From: Ignavibacteriales bacterium
Lineage (GTDB): Bacteria > Bacteroidota > Ignavibacteria > Ignavibacteriales > Melioribacteraceae
Length of the DNA: 64,000 nt
NCBI GenBank assembly: GCA_021740915.1
Contig: JAIOYW010000018.1
Span: 1 to 64,000, forward strand
Reading direction: 5' to 3'
The position numbers and the translations under genes were made by a program. Positions 34,848 to 43,497 of the stretch are shown here, in pieces (the first letter of the stretch is position 1; each line of letters begins with the position of its first letter). The notes below the pieces were generated by a model. That model was not told where the DNA came from. It saw nothing but the letters and a program-made list of their open reading frames with translations, and searched no databases.

Positions 34848-36860
34848 ATGAAAAATATCTTTTTGACAGGATTTTTATTAATTTCTATTCTCAGAGCACA
34901 AGACTTTGTCGGTGTCGATTACTTCATCAGTCTCGGTATTGATCAAAAAGTGATGCCGGGCGCAGCATATGCTTTCGGTAATGCAGAAAAAAATGTTTTC
35001 GTGAATTCCTACGGAAACTTTACTTATGATAAAGATTCAAAAACTGTAGAAAACAGTGATCTTTTTGACCTTGCTTCTCTTACAAAAGTTATTGCCACTA
35101 CTTCATGTGTAATGAAATTATTTGAACAGGGAAAATTAGATATTGAGAAACCGGTTGCCCATTATCTTCCCGACTTTGCTTCCAATAATAAAGATTCTAT
35201 CCTAGTTCGAAATCTTCTTCTTCATAATGGAGGTTTGCCTCCCTATTATACACCAAAGCAGGGACAGAGCAGAGAGAGCATAATTGATTCGGTTCTGAAT
35301 ATTAAAATTGCATATTCTAAAGGGATAAAAACAGTATATTCCTGCCTTAATTTTGTGACACTTATGTTAATCGTTGAAAAAATTTCGGGGATATCCCAAC
35401 CGGAATTCTTCAGACAGAATATTGCACTGCCTCTGAATATGTTAAATACGATATATATTCCTGATGAACAGATAAAAAATCAATGTCTGCCCACAACTCC
35501 GGAATTGCAGGGTATCGTTCACGATCCGCTTGCAAGAGGTCTGCTCGGACATTCCGGCAATGCCGGATTATTCAGTAATATTACTGATTTAGCCCTTTTC
35601 GCCAGAATGATGCTGAATAAGGGCACTTTAGACGGCATCCAAATATTTAAACCTGAAACTGTAGAACAATTCACGACAGTTTATTCCACCTCTTCCTCAA
35701 GGGGTTTAGGATGGGATACAAATATTCGTCTCGATCAGTCATGTGGCCCGCTTTTCTCAACTCATGCATTCGGGCATACCGGATATACGGGGACTTCAAT
35801 ATGGATTGATCCGGATGCTGAAATATTTGCAATCTTCCTCACTAACCGGGTATATCCTAATGATGAAAGTAATATCTCCGGTATTCGCAGAACGGTTAAC
35901 AGCACCGCATGGGAGGCTTATTTCCGAATTCCGCCTCAACCCAAAATTTTATCTCTCATAAAATCTAATTCTGAAATAGTATTGAATTTCACTTCCAATC
36001 CGGAGATCGGGGTTTCTGATTCGACCGAAATATACAGGGTAAACGGGGAGGAATTTGAGCTAATAGAAACTGCTCGTTCCGGTGAAATTATTAGTTTCAG
36101 TTCAGTAACCAATTCTGAAACAACTGAATTTGCAGTCAGAAACATTCGGGACTCATCTTCAAGTAATTTTTCAGATATATTTTCGGTAAGAGGAGAAACT
36201 CCTGATGTGCTTATCATTGATGGCGCGGATATCAGGTCTGCTGATACTGAAAATTTTAACCGATGCCTGACAAATATCAGCTCAGCGCTACCTGATGATT
36301 TTTCATATAGGATGATTTATCTCTCCGAACTACCAAATTATCCTCCTATTCAAAATCAACTGATTATCTTTGTATTTAGCGATGATAATACACCTGAAGA
36401 GACATTCACAAAGGAGTATCAGGATATTTTCAGCGGGATTCTTGAGTCAGGTGGCAAGATTATTGTGACTGGTTCAGAAATAGGATGGGCGCTCGGCAAG
36501 AGACCTCAAACGCAGGAGAATCTTGATTTTTATCAGACGAAATTATTTGCAAATTTTATTGCGGATAAAGCAGGCAGTTTTAATCTTATTGGCGAAAAGG
36601 GGACAATACTTGAAGGTTTTTCCGGAACATTTTCCACAGAAAATGATATTTATATCTCTGGTTTCCCTGATGTAATTACTCCAACGAACGGAGCAGATAT
36701 TGTTCTAAGATATTCAGAAGATGAGCCAGCAGCCTTATGTTACAGAAATGAATCAGCAGGTTTAATTTATTTAGCCTTCCCATTTGAAACAGTTACCGGA
36801 AAAGAGAACAGAAAGTTTTTGATGAGCAGGTTGATAGACTTACTTGAGTTTAAAAAATAA
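34848..36860 (+). CDS. Secreted serine beta-lactamase-fold hydrolase with amidotransferase-like C-terminal unit
   Basis: About 670 residues from ATG 34848 (signal MKNIFLTGFLLISILRAQ); the longer frame from 34710 lies inside the M15 gene. The beta-lactamase/penicillin-binding domain has S77-x-x-K80 (LASLTKVI) and HTGYTG (His310), but the Tyr-x-Asn position reads Y164-S-C. After about residue 365 come a fibronectin-like unit and an amidotransferase-like unit (GSEIGWALG; YLAFPFET), the same pair as in the GH18 enzyme two genes before, but without a T9SS tail. The likely role is a wall-active carboxypeptidase or esterase, not antibiotic resistance. Confidence 0.82.
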   Translation: MKNIFLTGFLLISILRAQDFVGVDYFISLGIDQKVMPGAAYAFGNAEKNVFVNSYGNFTYDKDSKTVENSDLFDLASLTKVIATTSCVMKLFEQGKLDIEKPVAHYLPDFASNNKDSILVRNLLLHNGGLPPYYTPKQGQSRESIIDSVLNIKIAYSKGIKTVYSCLNFVTLMLIVEKISGISQPEFFRQNIALPLNMLNTIYIPDEQIKNQCLPTTPELQGIVHDPLARGLLGHSGNAGLFSNITDLALFARMMLNKGTLDGIQIFKPETVEQFTTVYSTSSSRGLGWDTNIRLDQSCGPLFSTHAFGHTGYTGTSIWIDPDAEIFAIFLTNRVYPNDESNISGIRRTVNSTAWEAYFRIPPQPKILSLIKSNSEIVLNFTSNPEIGVSDSTEIYRVNGEEFELIETARSGEIISFSSVTNSETTEFAVRNIRDSSSSNFSDIFSVRGETPDVLIIDGADIRSADTENFNRCLTNISSALPDDFSYRMIYLSELPNYPPIQNQLIIFVFSDDNTPEETFTKEYQDIFSGILESGGKIIVTGSEIGWALGKRPQTQENLDFYQTKLFANFIADKAGSFNLIGEKGTILEGFSGTFSTENDIYISGFPDVITPTNGADIVLRYSEDEPAALCYRNESAGLIYLAFPFETVTGKENRKFLMSRLIDLLEFKK

Positions 36861-36878
36861 ACTGTAGGCAGATTCTGA

Positions 36879-37496
36879 CTAAAACATATAAGCTTTGCAC
36901 TTACTATTAATATCATCAAAAATATTACAGGCAAAATTATCTGGTGCTCTTCCGGCAAGAGGGAGTATATTTGGGTTTGAGGGATATGTCAGCCCGTTAA
37001 AGATCATCTTTTTAAGATTTCCCTTGCCACGGATAAAAATGTCAAGCCAGCCATTAGTCGAATAATAACTAAGATATAATGGAGGACGGATTTCGGTGAA
37101 TCTCGTAATCACCTTGAAATCCTGACTTAATAATAGTATGGAACAACCACCATCCCGGCAAAAAAACGGGGAAATAAATCTGACAAAATATTCTTCCTTC
37201 TTGTCATGATTTAAATCTACTTTATATAATTGATATTTCCGGTCATTTTTTGTCAGGAAGGGCAACTCGTTTTTTAGATAATCCTCCCTGAGAAAAGTTG
37301 ATAATAAGGCTGCCAATGAATCATCAATGGACTCAAAAACGAATTGACTTTCAGACTCGGGATATAAATCCTTCTCAGAAAGGATTTTTTGCATCGCTTC
37401 TTCCTTTTGTTTTTCACAACCCAGTCTGGTCAGGATAAGAATTACAATTATCAAACCGGAAAGTCTTCTAATTATTGCAGTTTTATTAACCACCAA
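36879..37496 (-). CDS. Small exported protein, probable lipoprotein
   Basis: Up to 205 residues. No ATG is available; TTG at 37494-37496 or GTG at 37491-37493 are the possible starts, without a clear ribosome site. The N-terminal helix (LSGLIIVILILTRLGC) ends in a Cys that could be lipidated, though Arg within the lipobox region is atypical. The mature part contains DLNHDKKEEYFVRFISPFFC and an acidic DRDGGC-like phrase (CRDGGCSILLLS). I do not recognise the family. It is convergent with the beta-lactamase-fold gene. Confidence 0.6.
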   Translation of the reverse strand: MVVNKTAIIRRLSGLIIVILILTRLGCEKQKEEAMQKILSEKDLYPESESQFVFESIDDSLAALLSTFLREDYLKNELPFLTKNDRKYQLYKVDLNHDKKEEYFVRFISPFFCRDGGCSILLLSQDFKVITRFTEIRPPLYLSYYSTNGWLDIFIRGKGNLKKMIFNGLTYPSNPNILPLAGRAPDNFACNIFDDINSKCKAYMF

Positions 37497-37539
37497 CTTT
37501 ATTCTATTATTTCATATACTTTTTTTCGAAAACTGTAAA

Positions 37540-40500
37540 TCAGGTACTTTGTATGTATTCATCCCATGATTTAATTTCTAAATTGTCAAGCGAAACAACA
37601 CTGAGCGCCTCAGCAAGCCTCATTGCAAGTTGCCGGTTTGTAATCAATGGTATTTTATAATCAACCGCTGTCCGCCTGATAATATAATCGTTTGTTAATT
37701 CATCTTCCTGGAAGTTTTTCGGGATATTGATCACAAGATTTATTTTTCCCGATTTTAAATAATCCATCACATTACCCGAACCACCCTCAAGAGGCCATTT
37801 AAGTGTTTCCACAGGGATATCGTGTGACGCCATAAATTTCGCAGTTCCTTTAGTGGCGAAAAAATTTACACCAAGTTTAAGAAACTTACGAGTACTTTCA
37901 AGCAGTTCAACCTTTGATTCTAACGAACCGGAAGAAATGAGAATATTTTTCAACGGAAACTTAAAACCGACAGAAATCAAAGCTTTCAGAAAAGCTTCGG
38001 GAAAATCATCCCCGAAACATGCAACTTCTCCTGTGGATGCCATCTCCACCCCTGTTGTTGGGTCGGCGCCTTCAAGTCTGGTAAAAGAAAATTCCGGGGC
38101 TTTTACAGCAACATAATCTAAATCGAATAAACCAATCAAGGATGGTTCCACTTTTTGTTCAAGAATTATCTTTGTTGCTGCTTCCACAAAATTATCATTC
38201 AGCGTTTTAGATACAAAAGGAAAACTTCTCGATGCTCTCAAATTACATTCAATAACTTTTACCTGGTTATCCCTCGCTATGAACTGAATATTAAAAGGGC
38301 CGGTGATAGCCAATGAAGAAGCTATTTTGGTGGAAATATGCTTTATCTGACGGATAGTTTCCAAATATGTTCTCTGTGGGGGCAGGACAAGAACCGCATC
38401 CCCGGAATGAACACCTGCATTCTCAACGTGCTCTGAAATTGCAAATCGTTTAATAACCCCATTATCGGCTACTCCATCAAATTCAAGCTCTTTGGCATTT
38501 TCAAGAAATTTGCTGATAACTGTCGGAAAATCCGGGGAGATATTAACTGCCCGCTGAAGAAATTTCAAAAGTTCATTATCATTTGAAGCAACAGCCATTG
38601 CAGCGCCGGAGAGGACATAAGACGGTCTTATAAGAACGGGATAACCTGCATAATTTGCGAAATTCAAAGCCTCCTCAATTGTTGTTAGTTTCCTCCAAAG
38701 TGGCTGCTCAATTTCAAGCTGATCTAATAAATCTGAGAATTTACTTCTATCCTCAGCAAGATCTATCTTGTCCGGATGAGTCCCAAGCACCTTAAGATTT
38801 GCTTTATCGAGTTTCAGAGCCAGATTGTTTGCAACCTGACCAGCCATTGATATTATTACGCCCTTTGATTTTACTTTTTTATATATCTCACGAACTGTTT
38901 CAAGGCTAAGTTCATCAAAAAAAAGTACATCAAATTCATCATAATCAGTGCTGACAGTTTCCGGATTACAATTGATCATTATTGTATTGTAGCCACAATT
39001 TCTGGCGGTTTTTCCTGCGTTAACACAGCACCAGTCAAATTCAACTGAACTTCCAATTCTATAAGGACCTGAGCCGAGTATAATGACTGGCTTACGAAGT
39101 TTTAGGTCAGTATCATCCTTGTCGCAATTGTAAGTCAGATACATATAATTGGTCTTTGCGGGGTATTCTGCTGCGAGTGTATCAATGTGAGTCGCAGCTG
39201 GAAATATCTTTTTCTTCACTCTAAGTGAATATACATCTTGTTCCGTTGAATTGGTGAGAAGCGCGATCTGCTTGTCAGAAAAACCAAATTTTTTGGCTGA
39301 ACGCAATCTTTCATCAGATAATTCATAAAGTGATTTCTGCGCTAACTCTTTCGATATATGGACTACATTATTGATTTTATGCAGAAACCATTTGTCGATG
39401 AATGTGAGTTTGTGAATAAAATCAATCGAATAACTATCCTGCAATGCCTTAACGATAGCTAATATTCTATCATCTGAAGGGTTTTTCAGCATCTCAACAA
39501 CATCATACCCCGAATAGGGGCTATCATTGGCAACAAGCCCATTATAACCAATATCAAGCATCCGAAGCGCTTTCTGAAATGCTTCCTCAAACTTTCGGCC
39601 AATTGCCATCACTTCACCGACCGATTTCATCGATGAACCGATATTTCTCTTAACATGCCGGAATTTTTTCAGGTCCCATCTTGGAATTTTGACTACGCAA
39701 TAATCCATTGCCGGCTCAAAAAATGCACTTGTCGTTTTTGTAATATTATTTTTTAATTCGAATAACCCATAACCAAGTGAAAGTTTTGAGGCGATAAATG
39801 CGAGAGGATATCCAGTGGCTTTTGACGCCAGGGCAGAACTTCTCGAGAGTCGTGCATTAACTTCTATTATCCTGTAATCCTCTGCTTCCGGACTCAGGGC
39901 ATATTGAATATTACACTCACCCACGATTTTCAGATGGCGTATCACTTTGATTGCAACTTCACGGAGAAGATGATATTCTTTGTTCGAAAGTGTCTGGCTT
40001 GGAGCAACAACAATGCTTTCTCCTGTATGAATGCCCATAGGGTCAAGATTTTCCATGTTGCACACGGTGATGCAATTATCATATCGATCACGAACAACTT
40101 CATACTCAATCTCTTTCCAGCCTTCAAGATATTCTTCAACCAGAATCTGTGAAGCATAAGCCAGTGCCTTTTTTGCTTTTACTTTTACTTCTTTTTTAGA
40201 ATAGCAGATACCTGAACCCAGCCCCCCTAATGCAAAAGCAATTCTTATAATTACCGGAAACCCTATTTCCTCTGCCACCCTGACTGCATTCTCTGGAGTA
40301 CTAACAGCAATGCTGCGTGGATATTTCACCCCGATCTCTTCGAGTCTCTGGTTAAATTTTTCTCGGTCTTCAGTGTCCATCAAAGTGCTAACCTGCGTTC
40401 CAAGCACCTTAACATCAAATCTTTCAAGTACGCCTTTTTTATGAAGTTCTATTCCACAGTTAAGAGCAGTCTGCCCCCCAAAACCAAGCAAAATCCCTTC

Positions 40501-40743
40501 AGGTTTCTCCTTCTCTATCACTTTTTCAACAAATTCTAAATTGACCGGCAGAAAATAAATTTTATCGGCAAGATGATCGGACGTCTGGATTGTTGCAATA
40601 TTGGGGTTGATCAAAACTGTATATATGCCTTCTTCTTTAAGCGCCTTGATCGCCTGGCTTCCCGAATAATCGAATTCACCTGCCTCCCCAATTTTTAATG
40701 CAGAGGAACCAAGTATTAATACTTTTTTAATATTATCTTTCAT
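37540..40743 (-). CDS. carB: Carbamoyl-phosphate synthase large subunit
   Basis: 1067 residues, the usual length. Two homologous ATP-grasp halves are visible: GSSALKIGEAGEFDYSGSQA begins the first and GSGPYRIGSSVEFDWCCVNA the second. An MGS-like regulatory domain closes the protein (about 930-1067). It makes carbamoyl phosphate from bicarbonate, ATP and ammonia supplied by CarA, for pyrimidine and arginine synthesis. Its ATG directly follows the carA stop (TAGATG). Confidence 0.97.
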   Translation of the reverse strand: MKDNIKKVLILGSSALKIGEAGEFDYSGSQAIKALKEEGIYTVLINPNIATIQTSDHLADKIYFLPVNLEFVEKVIEKEKPEGILLGFGGQTALNCGIELHKKGVLERFDVKVLGTQVSTLMDTEDREKFNQRLEEIGVKYPRSIAVSTPENAVRVAEEIGFPVIIRIAFALGGLGSGICYSKKEVKVKAKKALAYASQILVEEYLEGWKEIEYEVVRDRYDNCITVCNMENLDPMGIHTGESIVVAPSQTLSNKEYHLLREVAIKVIRHLKIVGECNIQYALSPEAEDYRIIEVNARLSRSSALASKATGYPLAFIASKLSLGYGLFELKNNITKTTSAFFEPAMDYCVVKIPRWDLKKFRHVKRNIGSSMKSVGEVMAIGRKFEEAFQKALRMLDIGYNGLVANDSPYSGYDVVEMLKNPSDDRILAIVKALQDSYSIDFIHKLTFIDKWFLHKINNVVHISKELAQKSLYELSDERLRSAKKFGFSDKQIALLTNSTEQDVYSLRVKKKIFPAATHIDTLAAEYPAKTNYMYLTYNCDKDDTDLKLRKPVIILGSGPYRIGSSVEFDWCCVNAGKTARNCGYNTIMINCNPETVSTDYDEFDVLFFDELSLETVREIYKKVKSKGVIISMAGQVANNLALKLDKANLKVLGTHPDKIDLAEDRSKFSDLLDQLEIEQPLWRKLTTIEEALNFANYAGYPVLIRPSYVLSGAAMAVASNDNELLKFLQRAVNISPDFPTVISKFLENAKELEFDGVADNGVIKRFAISEHVENAGVHSGDAVLVLPPQRTYLETIRQIKHISTKIASSLAITGPFNIQFIARDNQVKVIECNLRASRSFPFVSKTLNDNFVEAATKIILEQKVEPSLIGLFDLDYVAVKAPEFSFTRLEGADPTTGVEMASTGEVACFGDDFPEAFLKALISVGFKFPLKNILISSGSLESKVELLESTRKFLKLGVNFFATKGTAKFMASHDIPVETLKWPLEGGSGNVMDYLKSGKINLVINIPKNFQEDELTNDYIIRRTAVDYKIPLITNRQLAMRLAEALSVVSLDNLEIKSWDEYIQST

Positions 40744-41805
40744 CTACAAGCTATTAATAAATTCATTAAAAATATACTTTGTATCTACTGGTCCGGGAGA
40801 GGCTTCAGGGTGAAATTGAACACTCATAATCGGTTTTGACTTATGTCTGATGCCTTCATTTGTTCCGTCGTTCAGATTTACGAACCACTCATCCCAGTCT
40901 TTATTAAGGCTGGACATATCCAATGCATATCCATGGTTCTGAGATGTCATATAACAGCGGTTCGTTAATATATCAAGAACTGGCTGATTCTGACTTCTAT
41001 GACCATATTTGAGTTTAAAAGTTCTTCCTCCTGCAGCCAGACCAAGCATTTGATGTCCCAAGCAGATGCCGAGGATTGGTAAATCTCTTTCCAGAATTTT
41101 CCTTATGTTTTTTATTACATCGGTATATACTTCAGGATTACCAGGTCCGCTTGAAACAACTATCCCGTTAACATCCATGTCTGAAAAGTCATAATCCCAG
41201 GGAACACGGATAACCCTGACTCCGTTCGCAATAAGATCATTTTGGATATTGTTCTTACAACCACAATCAATTAGTAATACTCTTTTGCTGCCCTCCCCTG
41301 ATTCAGCGGGTGCATCTACCGAAACTCCGGGTAAAAGATTAATTTGCCCGGGATCAAAAACAGGTACATCTAAGCCGGTATGGTTAATCACGCCTGTCAT
41401 CGTTCCATACTCGCGGAGTATCATAGTTAGTCTCCTGGTATCGATACCAAATATTCCCGGGATTTGCTGCGAAAATAACCAGTCTGAAAGGGAGTATTCC
41501 GCATTCCAATGACTGTAATCCAGCGCGAGGTCGGATACGATAAGACCTTTTACCTGTATTTTTGGGGATTCGAAATATGATTGATTTTTTTTTGGATTAT
41601 TAAAATCGGGTACACCATAGTTTCCAATCAATGGGAAAGTCATTACAAGAATCTGTCCGGCATAAGAGGGATCTGTCAATGCTTCGGGGTACCCCGTCAT
41701 GCCCGTATTAAAAACCACTTCGCCGGAGGTATCATTGGGAAAGCCGAAAATATTACCTTCGAATTCTGTACCATCGCGAAGGATTAATTTTGCTTTTTTA
41801 TTCAA
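40744..41805 (-). CDS. carA: Carbamoyl-phosphate synthase small (glutaminase) subunit
   Basis: 353 residues, TTG start (no ATG in reach). N-terminal CarA-specific domain, then a class I glutamine amidotransferase with nucleophile Cys248 (GICLGHQ), His332 and Glu334 (QFHPEASPGP). It supplies ammonia to CarB through the intersubunit tunnel. It is divergent from the amidohydrolase gene across 102 bases, in which I see no clear pyrimidine-responsive element. Confidence 0.97.
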   Translation of the reverse strand: MNKKAKLILRDGTEFEGNIFGFPNDTSGEVVFNTGMTGYPEALTDPSYAGQILVMTFPLIGNYGVPDFNNPKKNQSYFESPKIQVKGLIVSDLALDYSHWNAEYSLSDWLFSQQIPGIFGIDTRRLTMILREYGTMTGVINHTGLDVPVFDPGQINLLPGVSVDAPAESGEGSKRVLLIDCGCKNNIQNDLIANGVRVIRVPWDYDFSDMDVNGIVVSSGPGNPEVYTDVIKNIRKILERDLPILGICLGHQMLGLAAGGRTFKLKYGHRSQNQPVLDILTNRCYMTSQNHGYALDMSSLNKDWDEWFVNLNDGTNEGIRHKSKPIMSVQFHPEASPGPVDTKYIFNEFINSL

Positions 41806-41907
41806 TTTTTTGTTCTGGGATTATTTAATTAGTTGAGGGTTAACTATTTTGTAAAGTTAAGTTTTATTTAAATCTAAATGAAATGTTCAAAATAAATTAA
41901 TATTGAT

Positions 41908-43497
41908 ATGGCGACAAAAATTTATCTGAATGGAAATATTTATACAAGTGACCCGAAAAATCCCCATGCTGAAGCAATTGTAACGGAGGGCAGCAGAATC
42001 CTTTTCTGCGGTTCTGAAAATGAAGCTTTGGCATATAAATCTGTTAAGACGGAAGTAACTGATCTTGAACGAGCATTTGTTATGCCCGGATTTATTGACT
42101 GCCACACACATATGCTGATGGGTGGTGAATTTCTTCTTGCCATACCTCTAAATACTGCTGATTCAAAAGAAAAATTCCGCAAGATTTTTTTGGATTACAT
42201 CGCTATCAGAGGAAAAGACTGGATCACAGGGGGTAACTGGAGAAATCAGAACTGGCCCTCAGCAGAATTGCCACACAAGGCCTGGATCGATGACATTACT
42301 TCCGAGATTCCAGTTTTTATCCCCCGGATGGATTATCACATGGGACTAGCCAATTCGTATGCTCTCAGATTAGCTGGAATTGATGAGTTTACACCTGATC
42401 CGCCAGGTGGAAAGATATTAAAAGACTCTCGGGGCAGATTGACTGGTATTCTTCAGGATAAGGCAATGGATCTGGTCAACAGAGTAATCCCCGAGCCGGA
42501 TATTTTCAGACAATCCTTGTTTCTTGATACCGCAATTGAATATGCTTTGTCACTTGGAGTTACGTCGGTTCATGATATCGCTTATAAAGGACAACTTAAA
42601 ATATTTCAAAAATATGATTTCGAGGGCAGATTAGGAATCAGAGTTTTTTCGCGGCTCCCGATAGAATACACAGAAAGTATTGTTAATGCAGATATCTCTA
42701 ACATAACAGGAAGTGAGTTCCTGCGGATAGGTTCTCTTAAAGCTTTTTCTGACGGTAGTCTTGGGTCTTCCACAGCCTATTTCAGGGAGGCTTATTCCGA
42801 TGATCTCTCAAATTACGGTCTTCCGATGGAAATAATGACAAATGGGGATTTCTTAAAATGGGCAAAAATGGCAGATATGAATAAATTTCAACTGTCGGTC
42901 CACGCTATTGGAGACAGAGCAATTGGAGAAGTTCTGGATGTATTTGAAGAGGTGGTAAGAGATAATCCCAAATGGGATCGAAGGTTCAGGATTGAACATG
43001 CGCAGCATATGAGCCACACTGATTTTGACAGAATGCGAAAGTCAGGAGTGATAGCCTCCATTCAGCCGCTTCATCTTTATGATGACGGTAGCTGGATGAT
43101 AAACCGGATTGGCAAGAATCGTATGAAATATGCTTATGCTTTCCGCTCTTTGCTTGAAAATGGAATTAATCTGTGTTTTGGCACAGACTGGCCGGTTGTG
43201 AATCTAAATCCATTGGAAACTGTTTATACAGCAATTACACGGCATACATCGGATGGCATGAATCCAGATGGTCTTTTCCCTGAGGAAAAACTGACAATTG
43301 AAGAATCACTCAGAGCTTACACGGCTGCTGCTGCATACGCTTCCTTCGATGAAAAAATTAAGGGTAGTCTTGAAAAGGGCAAATTGGCTGATTTCATAAT
43401 CCTCGATCATGATCTTTTAAAAGCTGAGCCCGATCAGATTAAAAGCACAAAAATTTTAATGACAGTCGTAGGCGGCAAAATTAAATTTCAACGATAA
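41908..43497 (+). CDS. Amidohydrolase family protein (YtcJ-like)
   Basis: 529 residues, cytoplasmic. Metal-binding HTH follows the first strand (GFIDCHTHMLMGGEF); later come VHAIGDRAIGEVLDVFE, RIEHAQHMS and FGTDWPVVNLNPLETVYTA, the order seen in YtcJ-type amidohydrolases. It probably hydrolyses an amide, carbamate or lactam; substrate unknown. The last 16 coding bases overlap the end of the convergent GH13 gene. Confidence 0.88.
   Translation: MATKIYLNGNIYTSDPKNPHAEAIVTEGSRILFCGSENEALAYKSVKTEVTDLERAFVMPGFIDCHTHMLMGGEFLLAIPLNTADSKEKFRKIFLDYIAIRGKDWITGGNWRNQNWPSAELPHKAWIDDITSEIPVFIPRMDYHMGLANSYALRLAGIDEFTPDPPGGKILKDSRGRLTGILQDKAMDLVNRVIPEPDIFRQSLFLDTAIEYALSLGVTSVHDIAYKGQLKIFQKYDFEGRLGIRVFSRLPIEYTESIVNADISNITGSEFLRIGSLKAFSDGSLGSSTAYFREAYSDDLSNYGLPMEIMTNGDFLKWAKMADMNKFQLSVHAIGDRAIGEVLDVFEEVVRDNPKWDRRFRIEHAQHMSHTDFDRMRKSGVIASIQPLHLYDDGSWMINRIGKNRMKYAYAFRSLLENGINLCFGTDWPVVNLNPLETVYTAITRHTSDGMNPDGLFPEEKLTIEESLRAYTAAAAYASFDEKIKGSLEKGKLADFIILDHDLLKAEPDQIKSTKILMTVVGGKIKFQR

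Noticed and set aside
34710-36860. Long reading of the beta-lactamase-fold gene from 34710
   Set aside because: Overlaps the M15 gene by over 130 bases; ATG 34848 starts a clear signal peptide.
34848-36860. Antibiotic resistance beta-lactamase
   Set aside because: Large, multidomain, with altered motif, and located among wall enzymes; resistance is not supported.
41840-41860. TTAACT/AGTTAA inverted repeat between carA and the amidohydrolase
   Set aside because: Six-base AT-rich arms are expected by chance in such sequence.
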